Source of the DNA: JAAYCI01 sp964371725
Lineage (GTDB): Bacteria; Bacillota; Clostridia; Oscillospirales; Ruminococcaceae
Length of the DNA stretch: 24,742 nt
Reading direction: 5' to 3'
Assembly: GCA_964371725.1 (NCBI GenBank)
Contig: CAYJNQ010000025.1
Coordinates: forward strand, 1-24,742
Shown here: piece by piece, positions 1 to 6,873 of the stretch
Layout of the letters: each line of letters begins with the position of its first letter
How positions within the stretch are numbered: position 1 is the first letter of the stretch
The notes under the pieces: generated by a model
What the model was told of the DNA's origin: nothing
The model's database searches: none
The model's input: only the letters and a program-made list of their open reading frames with translations
Program-made: the position numbers and the translations under genes

Positions 1-707
1 TCTTCACGAATGCCGCAAAATAGATGACCTTCGCAAAGGCCCACATGCAAGTCGGTTCCGTGGCTGTTTTGGAAATGAAGAGAGTCCAGGCAAAGGCTGT
101 GCAGGTGTTCGATGCGCGCTTGTGCCAGTTGTGCATGTTTTGCCCAGGCCGCGTGCACGTCCTCGGGGCTATCCAGGCGACAAACCTTGTAAATGGCCTG
201 CCAAAGGGCCTCTTGTGCTTCGGCTTCGTTTTTTTGCGGAAACACACATTTGGCCCAAGACGCAGTGGGCACGCTGGCGACACTCCATTGAATGCGAGAG
301 GACATCACAAGTTCGCGCCAGGGCTTGAGGGCTTTTTCCATAGCAAGGGTTGCCCTGTCCACTTTGTCTGTGTCAAGCCCCTCGTACAGCTTGGGGTTTT
401 GGGCGTAAAGGCTCAAAACACAGGCCCCGCCCTCGCTTTCGGCATAGTCGAGATAACTGCGCAATTTCCACGATTTAACGTCTTCTAAAACCTCTGTTTC
501 GGCCTCTTGCATCCGCAAACGGCTCAGTATTTCATCGTTATAATGCACACACACATCGCGGGCACCGGCCTCATAGGCCGCTGCCGCACACAGGCGGGCA
601 AACTCAGCCGCCTGTATGGGGCTGTTGATAAGCAGGGTTTGTCCCTTTTGTATATTGACAGCTGTCTTTACCATGAAATTTGCGTAGTCTTGCATAAGGT
701 TTTGCAT
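1..707 (-). CDS. M29-family aminopeptidase (AmpS/PepS type), N-terminal part, cut by window edge
   Basis: This reading frame stays open from an ATG at 707 to the window edge, giving the first 235 residues of a protein whose family is usually about 410 long. The start has a strong GGAGG site 5-6 bases upstream (713-717). The N-terminus (MVKTAVNIQKGQTLLINSP, then AAEFARLCAAAAYEAGARDV) matches the opening of thermophilic M29 aminopeptidases, which are cytoplasmic metal-dependent enzymes that remove N-terminal residues from peptides. The metal-binding Glu/His/Asp residues of the family lie in the C-terminal half, outside this window, so catalytic competence cannot be judged. It lies 65 bases downstream of tmcAL in the same direction, with no terminator seen between them, so co-transcription is likely. 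Identification rests on the N-terminal pattern only. Confidence 0.8.
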   Translation of the reverse strand, partial: MQNLMQDYANFMVKTAVNIQKGQTLLINSPIQAAEFARLCAAAAYEAGARDVCVHYNDEILSRLRMQEAETEVLEDVKSWKLRSYLDYAESEGGACVLSLYAQNPKLYEGLDTDKVDRATLAMEKALKPWRELVMSSRIQWSVASVPTASWAKCVFPQKNEAEAQEALWQAIYKVCRLDSPEDVHAAWAKHAQLAQARIEHLHSLCLDSLHFQNSHGTDLHVGLCEGHLFCGIRE

Positions 708-772
708 AAAATCCTCCATGTTTTGTTTTTTCTGTTTTATTGTTCGCATTGGCCTGAACCAAGTCGGAATCA

Positions 773-2002
773 TCAAATGATTTTCAAGGGGGTTGTGTAG
801 GCACGGCCGCCCGCAAGGGGGGTATGAAAACAAAGTGCGTGTAAATCTTCGGCCAGGGCCTCTTTTTCCGCTGTGGCCTTGGCTTCGGGGCCTATTTTGG
901 CAAGTTTGGCAAGGGAGGTGCTCAGTGGTAGGCGTGTATTTTTTTTACACCTGCCCAACATGGCGAGGCCGGCCGGCGTGGCTGCGAGCAAATGCAAGAA
1001 CGGCGCGGTTTCTTGCAAGGGGTTGTGCAATTCAAGTGCAGCCGCAAGGGCAAGGCGGCGCACACGGGCATGGGCAAAGCGTTTGCTTTTGGCTTTGGCA
1101 TAGAGTTCTTGCAGGCCGACACAGGAAACGGCCGCTTTTGAAAGGCGGGTTTCCAGCCCCTCCCCGGCACCGGGGCATTTGGCAATTTGTGTGGCAGAAA
1201 GCCCGCGCAGGCGAGAGAGCATAAGCATCTCAAAGCGCAGTGGATTCAAGTACAGCCCGTCTTGGAAGGCGGATTGATACAGGGCATTACAGGCCGTGGG
1301 CACGTAGGGCGAAATCACCGTGGGTTCGGTTTGAAAAACCTGCTTGCGCAAAAAGCTGGCCGAGGCGATGCCTTGTGCGGGTGCGCCGTCGTGCGCTGCG
1401 CCTTTGCGCGGCAAAGCATTCGGCACAAGGGGCCGGGTGCCCTCGGGTAAGCCAAGTGCTAAAAATTTGTGCTGAAGAGCCTTGCAATACTCCACGGCCA
1501 AAATGTTGTTCGGGCTCCCGAGCAGTTCTTTTGCACCCGGCAAAAAGGTTTCGGCCACGTTTGCGCGCGTGGCAGCAAAGCTTTCTCCCTTGCCAAGTTC
1601 TTTTTGCAGGGCAATTTGAAAAGCTTCACTTTCCAAAAGTGTGGCCACTTTCTGCAGGGTTTCGGTGTTTGCGGTCTCGGCGCCGAAAGCCAGCTCTTCC
1701 ACGCAGCCAAGAGCCGCCAAAAGGCCCACAGCGCCACGGGCAAAGCCCTCGGCCGAGGCCGTAGACCAGGCAAAAGGCAGGCGAAACACAAGGTCGGCGC
1801 CGCCCAATACGGCCGCGTGTGCACGCAAAGACGTGGAAAAGAGGGCTGCTTCCCCTCTTTGCACAAACGGCCCACTCATCACACATACCACGCAGCCTGC
1901 CCCGTTTTGGCGCAGGCGTTCTATCATGTGGGCATGGCCAAGATGAAAGGGGTTATACTCGCACACGATGCCAACCACCCGGCCGCCGGAAAAATCTTCC
2001 AC
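773..2002 (-). CDS. tmcAL: tRNA(Met) cytidine acetate ligase TmcAL (YlbM family)
   Basis: The 409-residue product matches the usual size of about 400. The N-terminus GIVCEYNPFHLGHAHMIE (residues 11-28) holds the HxGH nucleotide-binding motif (His20, His23) of this nucleotidyltransferase-like family, followed by the conserved SGPFVQRGEAAL segment. In Bacillus subtilis the family uses ATP and acetate, through acetyl-AMP, to make N4-acetylcytidine at the wobble base of elongator tRNA(Met). The start is GTG at 2002, preceded by AAAGGAG (2008-2014). It is divergent from ackA, the other acetate-using enzyme here, and shares its promoter region, which fits a common link to acetate supply; that link is inference. 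The aminopeptidase gene follows downstream. Confidence 0.93.
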   Translation of the reverse strand: MEDFSGGRVVGIVCEYNPFHLGHAHMIERLRQNGAGCVVCVMSGPFVQRGEAALFSTSLRAHAAVLGGADLVFRLPFAWSTASAEGFARGAVGLLAALGCVEELAFGAETANTETLQKVATLLESEAFQIALQKELGKGESFAATRANVAETFLPGAKELLGSPNNILAVEYCKALQHKFLALGLPEGTRPLVPNALPRKGAAHDGAPAQGIASASFLRKQVFQTEPTVISPYVPTACNALYQSAFQDGLYLNPLRFEMLMLSRLRGLSATQIAKCPGAGEGLETRLSKAAVSCVGLQELYAKAKSKRFAHARVRRLALAAALELHNPLQETAPFLHLLAATPAGLAMLGRCKKNTRLPLSTSLAKLAKIGPEAKATAEKEALAEDLHALCFHTPLAGGRAYTTPLKII

Positions 2003-2018
2003 TTTTTGTCTCCTTTAC

Positions 2019-2047
2019 TTGAAAAAGTTACAATCTCATTATATAAT
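2019..2047 (+). promoter_or_regulatory. Promoter for ackA
   Basis: TTGAAA (2019-2024), 17 bases, then a perfect TATAAT (2042-2047). Predicted transcription start is near 2054, leaving a leader of about 70 bases before ackA. Confidence 0.8.
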
Positions 2048-2066
2048 ATTTTCAGTGTGTTTGCCA
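2038..2066 (-). promoter_or_regulatory. Promoter for tmcAL
   Basis: On the minus strand TATAAT (2038-2043) is preceded at 17 bases by TGGCAA (2061-2066), a weak -35. The -10 overlaps the ackA -10 in the palindrome ATTATATAAT (2038-2047), so both directions use the same melted region. The -10 is clear; the -35 matches the consensus at only 3 of 6 bases. Confidence 0.5.
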
Positions 2067-2089
2067 AAGGCTCTTTTTGGTTTGGCAAA
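2060..2089 (+). repeat. 9-bp inverted repeat in the ackA leader (hairpin or operator)
   Basis: TTTGCCAAA (2060-2068) and TTTGGCAAA (2081-2089) are exact reverse complements separated by 12 bases. It lies at the start of the predicted ackA transcript and overlaps the tmcAL -35. There is no U-run after it, so it is not a simple terminator. It could be an mRNA hairpin or a dyad bound by a regulator. Confidence 0.6.
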
Positions 2090-2124
2090 TGAAAGAGCAA
2101 AGGCAAAAGAGGAGAGTAAAAAAG

Positions 2125-3321
2125 ATGAAAATTTTGGTTATCAATGCAGGTAGTTCTTCCTTAAAGTATCAGCTTATCAATATGGAAGATGAGTCTGTAA
2201 TGTGTAAGGGTCTGTGCGAGCGAATCGGTATCGAAGGTGGCACCGTGAACCATACAGCCAAAGGGGAAACGTGGAAAATTAAGCAGGAGATGCCAAGCCA
2301 TGCCGAGGCGTTTTCCAAAATGCTGGAGCTGATGAGCGAAGGCGATGATGCCGTGATTTCCTCCCGTTCCGAAATCAATGCAATTGGGCATCGTATTGTG
2401 CACGGTGGTGAAAGATTTACAGCCAGTGCCATCATCAGCGAGGAAACCATTGCCGGCATTGAAAGTTGCAATTCGTTGGCCCCCTTGCACAATCCCCCGC
2501 AGGTGCTGGGAATGCGCAGTGCGCAGGAAGTGTTTGGCGCGCATGTGCCCCAAGTGGCCGTGTTTGACACAGCGTTCCACCAAACCATGCCCCCCACGGC
2601 CTATATGTATCCGGTTCCCTACGAGTATTACGAGGACTATGGCGTGCGTCGCTACGGGTTCCACGGCACAAGCCACCGCTATGTCAGCGACCAAGCAGCA
2701 CACTATCTCGGTGTTCCGATTGAAAACTTGAAAATTGTAACTTGCCATTTGGGCAACGGTTCTTCCATTGCCGCTGTGGACAGGGGCAAAAGCATTGACA
2801 CAAGCATGGGCCTTACGCCGCTGGCCGGCATTTTGATGGGCACGCGCAGCGGCGACATCGACCCGAGCGTTGTGACCTTTTTGCAGGAAAAAACCGGCAT
2901 GAATGCCACTGAAATCAACGATGTGCTCAACAAAAAATCCGGCCTTTTGGGTGTGTCGGGGCTTTCCAGCGATAACCGCGACATCGAAGTGGCGGCCATG
3001 AACGGCCATGTGCGTGCGGCCCTTGTGCACTCGATGCTGTTTTACGAAATCAAAAAACACATTGGTGCTTATGCGGCGGCCATGAACGGCCTCGACTGCG
3101 TGGTGTTCACGGGTGGCATTGGCGAAAACAGCCGCCGTGTGCGCAAATACACTTGCCGCGGCCTTGAGTTCCTGGGCCTGCACTACGACGACGCAAAAAA
3201 TGAAAACGCCCAGCTCGACATCTCCACCGATTACTCGCGCGTGCGTGTTTTGGTGATTCCCACCAATGAAGAGCTGATGATTGCAAGAGACACCCTGAAT
3301 TTGGTGAAAGACCACAAGTAG
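2125..3321 (+). CDS. ackA: Acetate kinase
   Basis: The 398-residue product interconverts acetyl phosphate plus ADP with acetate plus ATP, the substrate-level phosphorylation step of fermentative acetate formation in the cytoplasm. It has the N-terminal family signature ILVINAGSSSLKYQ, the FDTAFHQTMP segment, the second family signature RRYGFHGTSHRYV, and the nucleotide-site region HLGNGSS and FTGGIGENS. The start is placed at ATG 2125, which has GAGGAGAG (2109-2116) upstream and gives the canonical N-terminus; an in-frame ATG at 2077 would lie within the leader inverted repeat. Usually pta is next to ackA, but here it is not: ackA is alone between divergent tmcAL and convergent thiT, with a terminator after it. 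Confidence 0.97.
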   Translation: MKILVINAGSSSLKYQLINMEDESVMCKGLCERIGIEGGTVNHTAKGETWKIKQEMPSHAEAFSKMLELMSEGDDAVISSRSEINAIGHRIVHGGERFTASAIISEETIAGIESCNSLAPLHNPPQVLGMRSAQEVFGAHVPQVAVFDTAFHQTMPPTAYMYPVPYEYYEDYGVRRYGFHGTSHRYVSDQAAHYLGVPIENLKIVTCHLGNGSSIAAVDRGKSIDTSMGLTPLAGILMGTRSGDIDPSVVTFLQEKTGMNATEINDVLNKKSGLLGVSGLSSDNRDIEVAAMNGHVRAALVHSMLFYEIKKHIGAYAAAMNGLDCVVFTGGIGENSRRVRKYTCRGLEFLGLHYDDAKNENAQLDISTDYSRVRVLVIPTNEELMIARDTLNLVKDHK

Positions 3322-3354
3322 GCTTTGACGACGAAAGCTGCACTTAAGTGAAAG

Positions 3355-3397
3355 AACAAAGCACCCCTCGGCGAGATATGCCGGGGGGTGCTTTGTT
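3355..3397. terminator. Hairpin terminator between convergent ackA and thiT
   Basis: The arms AACAAAGCACCCCTCGGC (3355-3372) and GCCGGGGGGTGCTTTGTT (3380-3397) pair over 18 bp with one G-U type mismatch and a 7-base loop. Only short T-runs follow in either direction (TT then A-run on plus; TTCTTT on minus), so it is a strong hairpin with a weak tail, placed to serve both converging genes. Confidence 0.75.
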
Positions 3398-3430
3398 AAA
3401 AAAGATTGCCGATTTTCTTGCTTGCAGCCG

Positions 3431-4018
3431 CTATTGTGCCGCTTGTTTTTCCGGCACAAGGTGGAGTGCTTTCACGCGGCTGAGAGCCAAAAGTGCCAAA
3501 AGGACAATGCCCACATCCGGCAGGCTCCAACTGGCGTTGTAAATAAGGGAATACAGCCAAACCGGTGTTCCCTCGGGCGCATAGGCACCCCACAAAATGA
3601 TACCGGATAAAAAGCTGGAACCAAGGCGCACAAGGCCGGTTGCCAAAACGGCCACCACCGTGCCCACTGCAAAAGAGGAAAAACGGCGTGCCAAGGGCCC
3701 TGCAAGCCCGAGGAACGCATAGGGCAACACATAGTCGAGCAGGGTGCACAGCGCCATGCCCCAGATGGTGGGCACAATCATGATGCTGTCAAGCCCCATC
3801 ATGGCCTGCAAAAAGCTGTAGCCCAGTGCGGTGGCCACGCCCCATTTTCCGCCGTGGCGAAAGCTTAGCATCAGAAGGGGCAGGGTGGAAAAGCAGGTAA
3901 TTGTGCCACCCATGGGCATGGTGAACAGCGGAATCATCGAAAGCACAAAGGCCAGTGCAATCATCAGGGCCGCCTCTACCAAGATGGCCGTTTTAGACAT
4001 GTTTTGTGGCGATTTCAT
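3431..4018 (-). CDS. thiT: Thiamine ECF transporter substrate-binding subunit ThiT (YuaJ family)
   Basis: The 195-residue, very hydrophobic protein has about six predicted membrane helices and the family pattern MPMGGTITCFSTLPLLMLSF followed by RHGGKWGVATALGYSFLQ, in the region where ThiT proteins carry the thiamine-site aromatics. It is the S-component that captures thiamine and works with the shared EcfA/A'/T energizing module, which is not in this window. The start is ATG 4018 with GGAGGTG (4025-4031) before it; the frame stays open upstream to 4102, but that part overlaps the riboswitch. The TPP riboswitch and terminator ahead of it indicate repression when thiamine pyrophosphate is plentiful, which independently supports the call. 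Confidence 0.93.
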   Translation of the reverse strand: MKSPQNMSKTAILVEAALMIALAFVLSMIPLFTMPMGGTITCFSTLPLLMLSFRHGGKWGVATALGYSFLQAMMGLDSIMIVPTIWGMALCTLLDYVLPYAFLGLAGPLARRFSSFAVGTVVAVLATGLVRLGSSFLSGIILWGAYAPEGTPVWLYSLIYNASWSLPDVGIVLLALLALSRVKALHLVPEKQAAQ

Positions 4019-4044
4019 TATCAACACCTCCGTTTTTTGTAGAC

Positions 4045-4078
4045 ACAAAAACAAAACCTGCGGCATAAAAACCGCAGG
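4045..4078 (-). terminator. Riboswitch-controlled intrinsic terminator upstream of thiT
   Basis: On the minus strand CCTGCGG (4072-4078) and CCGCAGG (4057-4063) form a perfect 7-bp stem with an 8-base loop, followed by TTTTGTTTTTG. It lies between the TPP aptamer and the thiT ribosome site, where ligand-bound aptamer would favour its folding. Confidence 0.85.
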
Positions 4079-4100
4079 CGAAAAAGAGCATGGTATTTCC

Positions 4101-4192
4101 AAAACTCCCTACGCCGGCATTACCCGGATCAGGTTTTAGGGTTCTCTTTTTCGGCGAAAAAGAATCTCAGCCATAGGTGGCACCCCTGTTTT
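4101..4192 (-). promoter_or_regulatory. TPP riboswitch aptamer (THI element)
   Basis: Read on the minus strand it has the THI-box landmarks in order: AGGGGTGCC, GGCTGAGA (4165-4172), ACCTGATC, GGGTAATGCCGGC, GTAGGGA, closed by a P1 stem of AAAAC with GTTTT. Between the halves a P3 arm of TTCTTTTTCGCCGAAAAAGAG replaces variable sequence. It binds thiamine pyrophosphate and controls thiT by premature termination at the hairpin just downstream. Confidence 0.96.
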
Positions 4193-4206
4193 TATGTCTT
4201 GCATCC

Positions 4207-4235
4207 AGTATAAAGGCTTTGTCGTGCTCTGTCAA
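4207..4235 (-). promoter_or_regulatory. Promoter for the TPP riboswitch-thiT transcript
   Basis: Consensus TTGACA (4230-4235), 17 bases, TATACT (4207-4212), with predicted start near 4200, just ahead of the aptamer P1 stem. Confidence 0.88.
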
Positions 4236-4254
4236 GCATCGTGTGTGCTAAAAA

Positions 4255-4416
4255 TTATTTGCGCTTGCCGCCACGGCGCGCTATCACCATGGCAAGGTAG
4301 GAAATGAGCAGGGCGAAGGCCACAACAAACAACAGGTTCAAGGTTCCATCGGAGGAGAAACCTGCCCCTTGCGGGTCTTCTACTGTGCGCTCCAGAATCA
4401 GCCCAAGCGTTTCCAT
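4255..4416 (-). CDS. Small single-pass membrane protein, 53 residues, unknown function
   Basis: An ATG at 4416 opens a 53-residue frame ending in TAA. It begins METLGLILERTVEDPQ, has one hydrophobic helix at about residues 27-45 (LNLLFVVAFALLISYLAMVI) and ends in a basic ARRGGKRK tail, which predicts an outside N-terminus and cytoplasmic C-terminus. It starts 6 bases after the lgt stop, with AGAGGGA from the end of lgt as a possible ribosome site, so translation may be coupled to lgt. It closes the minus-strand series. I do not recognise the family. Alternatives are a chance frame, but the hydrophobic-then-basic architecture and tight spacing argue for a real gene. Confidence 0.65.
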   Translation of the reverse strand: METLGLILERTVEDPQGAGFSSDGTLNLLFVVAFALLISYLAMVIARRGGKRK

Positions 4417-4422
4417 TTGCGT

Positions 4423-5562
4423 TTATCCCTCTTGCTCCTTGTCTTGTACATCGGTCTCTTCCTCTGCTTTGCCCGGTTCGTTGGCCGGCTCGGTTTCTCC
4501 TTGCTCGCCACAGTCCTTTGCTTCGGCTTCGCTTCGGCTTTCCGCCTGTGCTGCCTCTTCTTGCTCTTTTTGCAAAATGGCCTTTGCCATGGCAAGACGT
4601 GCTTCCTTATCGGGCATGGCTTCGTTTGCCGGCCATGTAATTTCTACACGCTCTACGCCGGTGTCTGTTTTCACGCGTACCGTCATGCTACGTGGCGATA
4701 TTTCGGGAATATGCAGGGGTGTTTTGCCCACACGCAGCCGCACGGCTACCCAAATTCCCAGCGCCGCAAGCACCGAAACGGCGGCCACAATTTGGCTGAC
4801 ACGCAAACCCATGAAAAGAAGCGAGTCGGTGCGCAAGCCCTCGATGAAAAAGCGTCCTGTGCCATACCAAATGGCATAAAACAGGGCGATTTCGCCATTG
4901 AAACGGCGGTGTTTGCGGTATAAGAACAACAGCAAAAAGCCAAGCGCACACCACAGGCTCTCATACAAAAAAGTGGGGTGCACGGGCAAAAACGGGTCTG
5001 CCGCTATGCCCTGCTGCATCAAAAAATCTTGCTGGCTGGCAAGGTAGGCCGTGGTGGCGGGGCTAATCATGCCCCATGGCAGGCTTGTGTTTGTGCCAAA
5101 GGCCTCTTGGTTGAAAAAATTTCCCCAGCGCCCGATGCACTGGCCTATCAAAAAGCCCATGGCAACAAGGTCAAACAAGGGTAGAATGGGCACCTTTCGC
5201 CACTTGCAACCAATAAAAGCTCCGAGGAAACCCAAAATAATTCCCCCGTAAATACCAAGGCCGCCGTCGCGCAGGTTGATGACGTCCCACAAACTGTGAT
5301 ACTCGATGTTGCTTACAAACAGCACATAGTAAAGGCGTGCGCCCACGATGCCGCATACAAGGCCCAGTAAAATCACGTCAATCATCTTATCGGGGTCCAC
5401 ACCGAAAGCGGGGGCCTGTTTGGTTACAAACAAAATGGCGAGAATCACCCCAAGGCCAATGAGTAGGCCATACCAATACACATTCAGCCCAAACAGGCTA
5501 AAGGCGACACGTGAAATTTCAAATTCCAGGCCCAGGCCCGGAAACTGCACAAGATTCGTCAT
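4423..5562 (-). CDS. lgt: Prolipoprotein diacylglyceryl transferase with acidic C-terminal extension
   Basis: Lgt transfers diacylglycerol from phosphatidylglycerol to the lipobox cysteine of prolipoproteins in the cytoplasmic membrane. The signature GRWGNFFNQEAFG (residues 144-156) contains the essential Arg and Asn, preceded by DGGLGIYGG and followed by HPTFLYES and the GRFFIEGLRTDSL helix. About seven membrane helices end near residue 280. The typical protein is about 260-290 residues; this one has 379 because of a cytoplasmic tail of some 95 residues, with a short VRVKTDTGVERVEITW segment and then a Glu/Ala/Lys-rich acidic stretch (about 318-379). It starts at ATG 5562, 21 bases after yfmH, with GAGG upstream, inside the minus-strand operon. 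Confidence 0.95.
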   Translation of the reverse strand: MTNLVQFPGLGLEFEISRVAFSLFGLNVYWYGLLIGLGVILAILFVTKQAPAFGVDPDKMIDVILLGLVCGIVGARLYYVLFVSNIEYHSLWDVINLRDGGLGIYGGIILGFLGAFIGCKWRKVPILPLFDLVAMGFLIGQCIGRWGNFFNQEAFGTNTSLPWGMISPATTAYLASQQDFLMQQGIAADPFLPVHPTFLYESLWCALGFLLLFLYRKHRRFNGEIALFYAIWYGTGRFFIEGLRTDSLLFMGLRVSQIVAAVSVLAALGIWVAVRLRVGKTPLHIPEISPRSMTVRVKTDTGVERVEITWPANEAMPDKEARLAMAKAILQKEQEEAAQAESRSEAEAKDCGEQGETEPANEPGKAEEETDVQDKEQEG

Positions 5563-5583
5563 GAATTTTCCTCGAATATCCTC

Positions 5584-6861
5584 TTATTTTTCGGGGTTCA
5601 CCACCACAAAGGCACTGCGCTCCTCTTGCAGAAGTTCTTGCAGCGCCGCGTTGAGGTCCTCTGCCGAAAGAGATGCCAACTGTGCCAAGGCATCGGCCGG
5701 GGCACGTTTGTGAAAATAGCCGGACATCAACATGGCGGCCACGCGCTCTACGCTTTCCAAATCGGCAATGGCCTCGCCATACATCATGCGCCGACAGGTT
5801 TCAAATTGCTCTTTGTCCACGCCGTTTTTGCGCATCAGCTCAATTTCTGCCAAAATTTGCCTGCGCACTTCTTTCGGGTTTTCGCTCTCGCCCGTGAACA
5901 TAAAATGCAGGCAGTTTTCAAAAAGGCCAAACTCGCCACCAAAACCGGGCTGGATGAGGCCGTTGTCGTAAAGCCGACGATACAAAGCACTACTCTCGCC
6001 GCAAAGCAGTTCGGTAATGAGGTCACAAATCACTTCGAGCCTCGTGTTGTTTTTTTCGGGCGGGGGGTTCTCTTTGAAGCCCAGCGCAAAAAATGGCATG
6101 GCCACAGGCATGGTGAAACTGTGCTCTTTTTTGGGCACCTCCATGCTCTCTACCGGGAAAACACGCCGCACGGGGCTGCTTTCTCGTTTGTCGATGCCTG
6201 CGCGTTTTACGGCGGCCATCACTCTGTCCATGCTCAAATCGCCCGCCACGCAAAGCGCCATGTTGCCGGGCTCGTAAAACGCCTTTACACAGTCATACAG
6301 CACTTCGGGCGTGATGTCGGCAATGCTTTCCACCGTGCCCACAATGTCGTCGCGCACGGGATGCTCTTTATAAAGGCACTCCAAAAGGGAAAAAATGCAG
6401 CGCAACTCGGCGTGGTCGTCGTACATTTTGATCTCTTGGCCAATGATGCCCTGCTCTTTTGCCACCGTTTCTTTTGTGAAATGCGGCTGGCTGACAAACG
6501 AGAGCAAAATGTCCAGGTTTTCGTCGATGTAATTGGTTGCGGTAAAAATATAACTCGTTTGCTCAAAACCGGTGTAGGCATTGGCCGAGGCACCCGTTTT
6601 GGCAAAAAGCTCGAAGGCATCCACGCCGTCTTCATTTTCAAACATTTTGTGTTCTAAAAAATGAGCCGTGCCGGCCGGCACACACACGCGCGTTTCACCA
6701 CTTTCGTACACGCGGTCTATCGAGCCGAAATGTGTGGCATAAATGGCGTGCACGGCGCCATAACCGGGCATGGGCAAAAGCCGCACAACAAAACCGTTTG
6801 GCAGAACTTCCTCTTCAAAACGAAGCGCCTGTACAGCCGCTTTTGGTAAAAAATTTGACAT
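5584..6861 (-). CDS. yfmH: M16-family zinc peptidase, YfmH type (catalytic partner)
   Basis: The 425-residue protein has the inverted zinc motif HFLEH (His67, Glu70, His71) and a downstream KEQGIIGQE segment (Glu136 and Glu143, seven apart) as in active M16 peptidases. The sequence type (LPNGFVVRLLPMPGYG, then TAHFLEHKMFE) matches the Bacillus YmfH group, annotated as EF-P 5-aminopentanol modification-associated. It is preceded by GAGGAGGG, which overlaps the yfmF stop region; the gap to yfmF is 12 bases. M16 enzymes commonly work as a pair of one active and one inactive subunit, and here yfmF is the likely inactive mate. The substrate in this organism is not known from sequence. No EF-P or EF-P-modifying enzyme gene is in the window. 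Confidence 0.92.
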   Translation of the reverse strand: MSNFLPKAAVQALRFEEEVLPNGFVVRLLPMPGYGAVHAIYATHFGSIDRVYESGETRVCVPAGTAHFLEHKMFENEDGVDAFELFAKTGASANAYTGFEQTSYIFTATNYIDENLDILLSFVSQPHFTKETVAKEQGIIGQEIKMYDDHAELRCIFSLLECLYKEHPVRDDIVGTVESIADITPEVLYDCVKAFYEPGNMALCVAGDLSMDRVMAAVKRAGIDKRESSPVRRVFPVESMEVPKKEHSFTMPVAMPFFALGFKENPPPEKNNTRLEVICDLITELLCGESSALYRRLYDNGLIQPGFGGEFGLFENCLHFMFTGESENPKEVRRQILAEIELMRKNGVDKEQFETCRRMMYGEAIADLESVERVAAMLMSGYFHKRAPADALAQLASLSAEDLNAALQELLQEERSAFVVVNPEK

Positions 6862-6873
6862 GGAAAACCCTCC

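Noticed and set aside
2161..3459. 432-residue frame on the minus strand opposite ackA
   Set aside because: It lies wholly antisense to a certain gene, has no ribosome site or recognisable domain, and is His/Ala/Gly-rich as expected from reading biased codons backwards.
4250..4290. Terminator at the end of the small membrane-protein gene (GCCG-TGG-CGGC then AATTTTT)
   Set aside because: The stem is only 4 bp, inside the coding region and separated from the T-run by about ten bases; too weak to annotate.
5626..6657. 343-residue plus-strand frame opposite yfmH
   Set aside because: Shadow of the yfmH codon bias; no ribosome site or motif.
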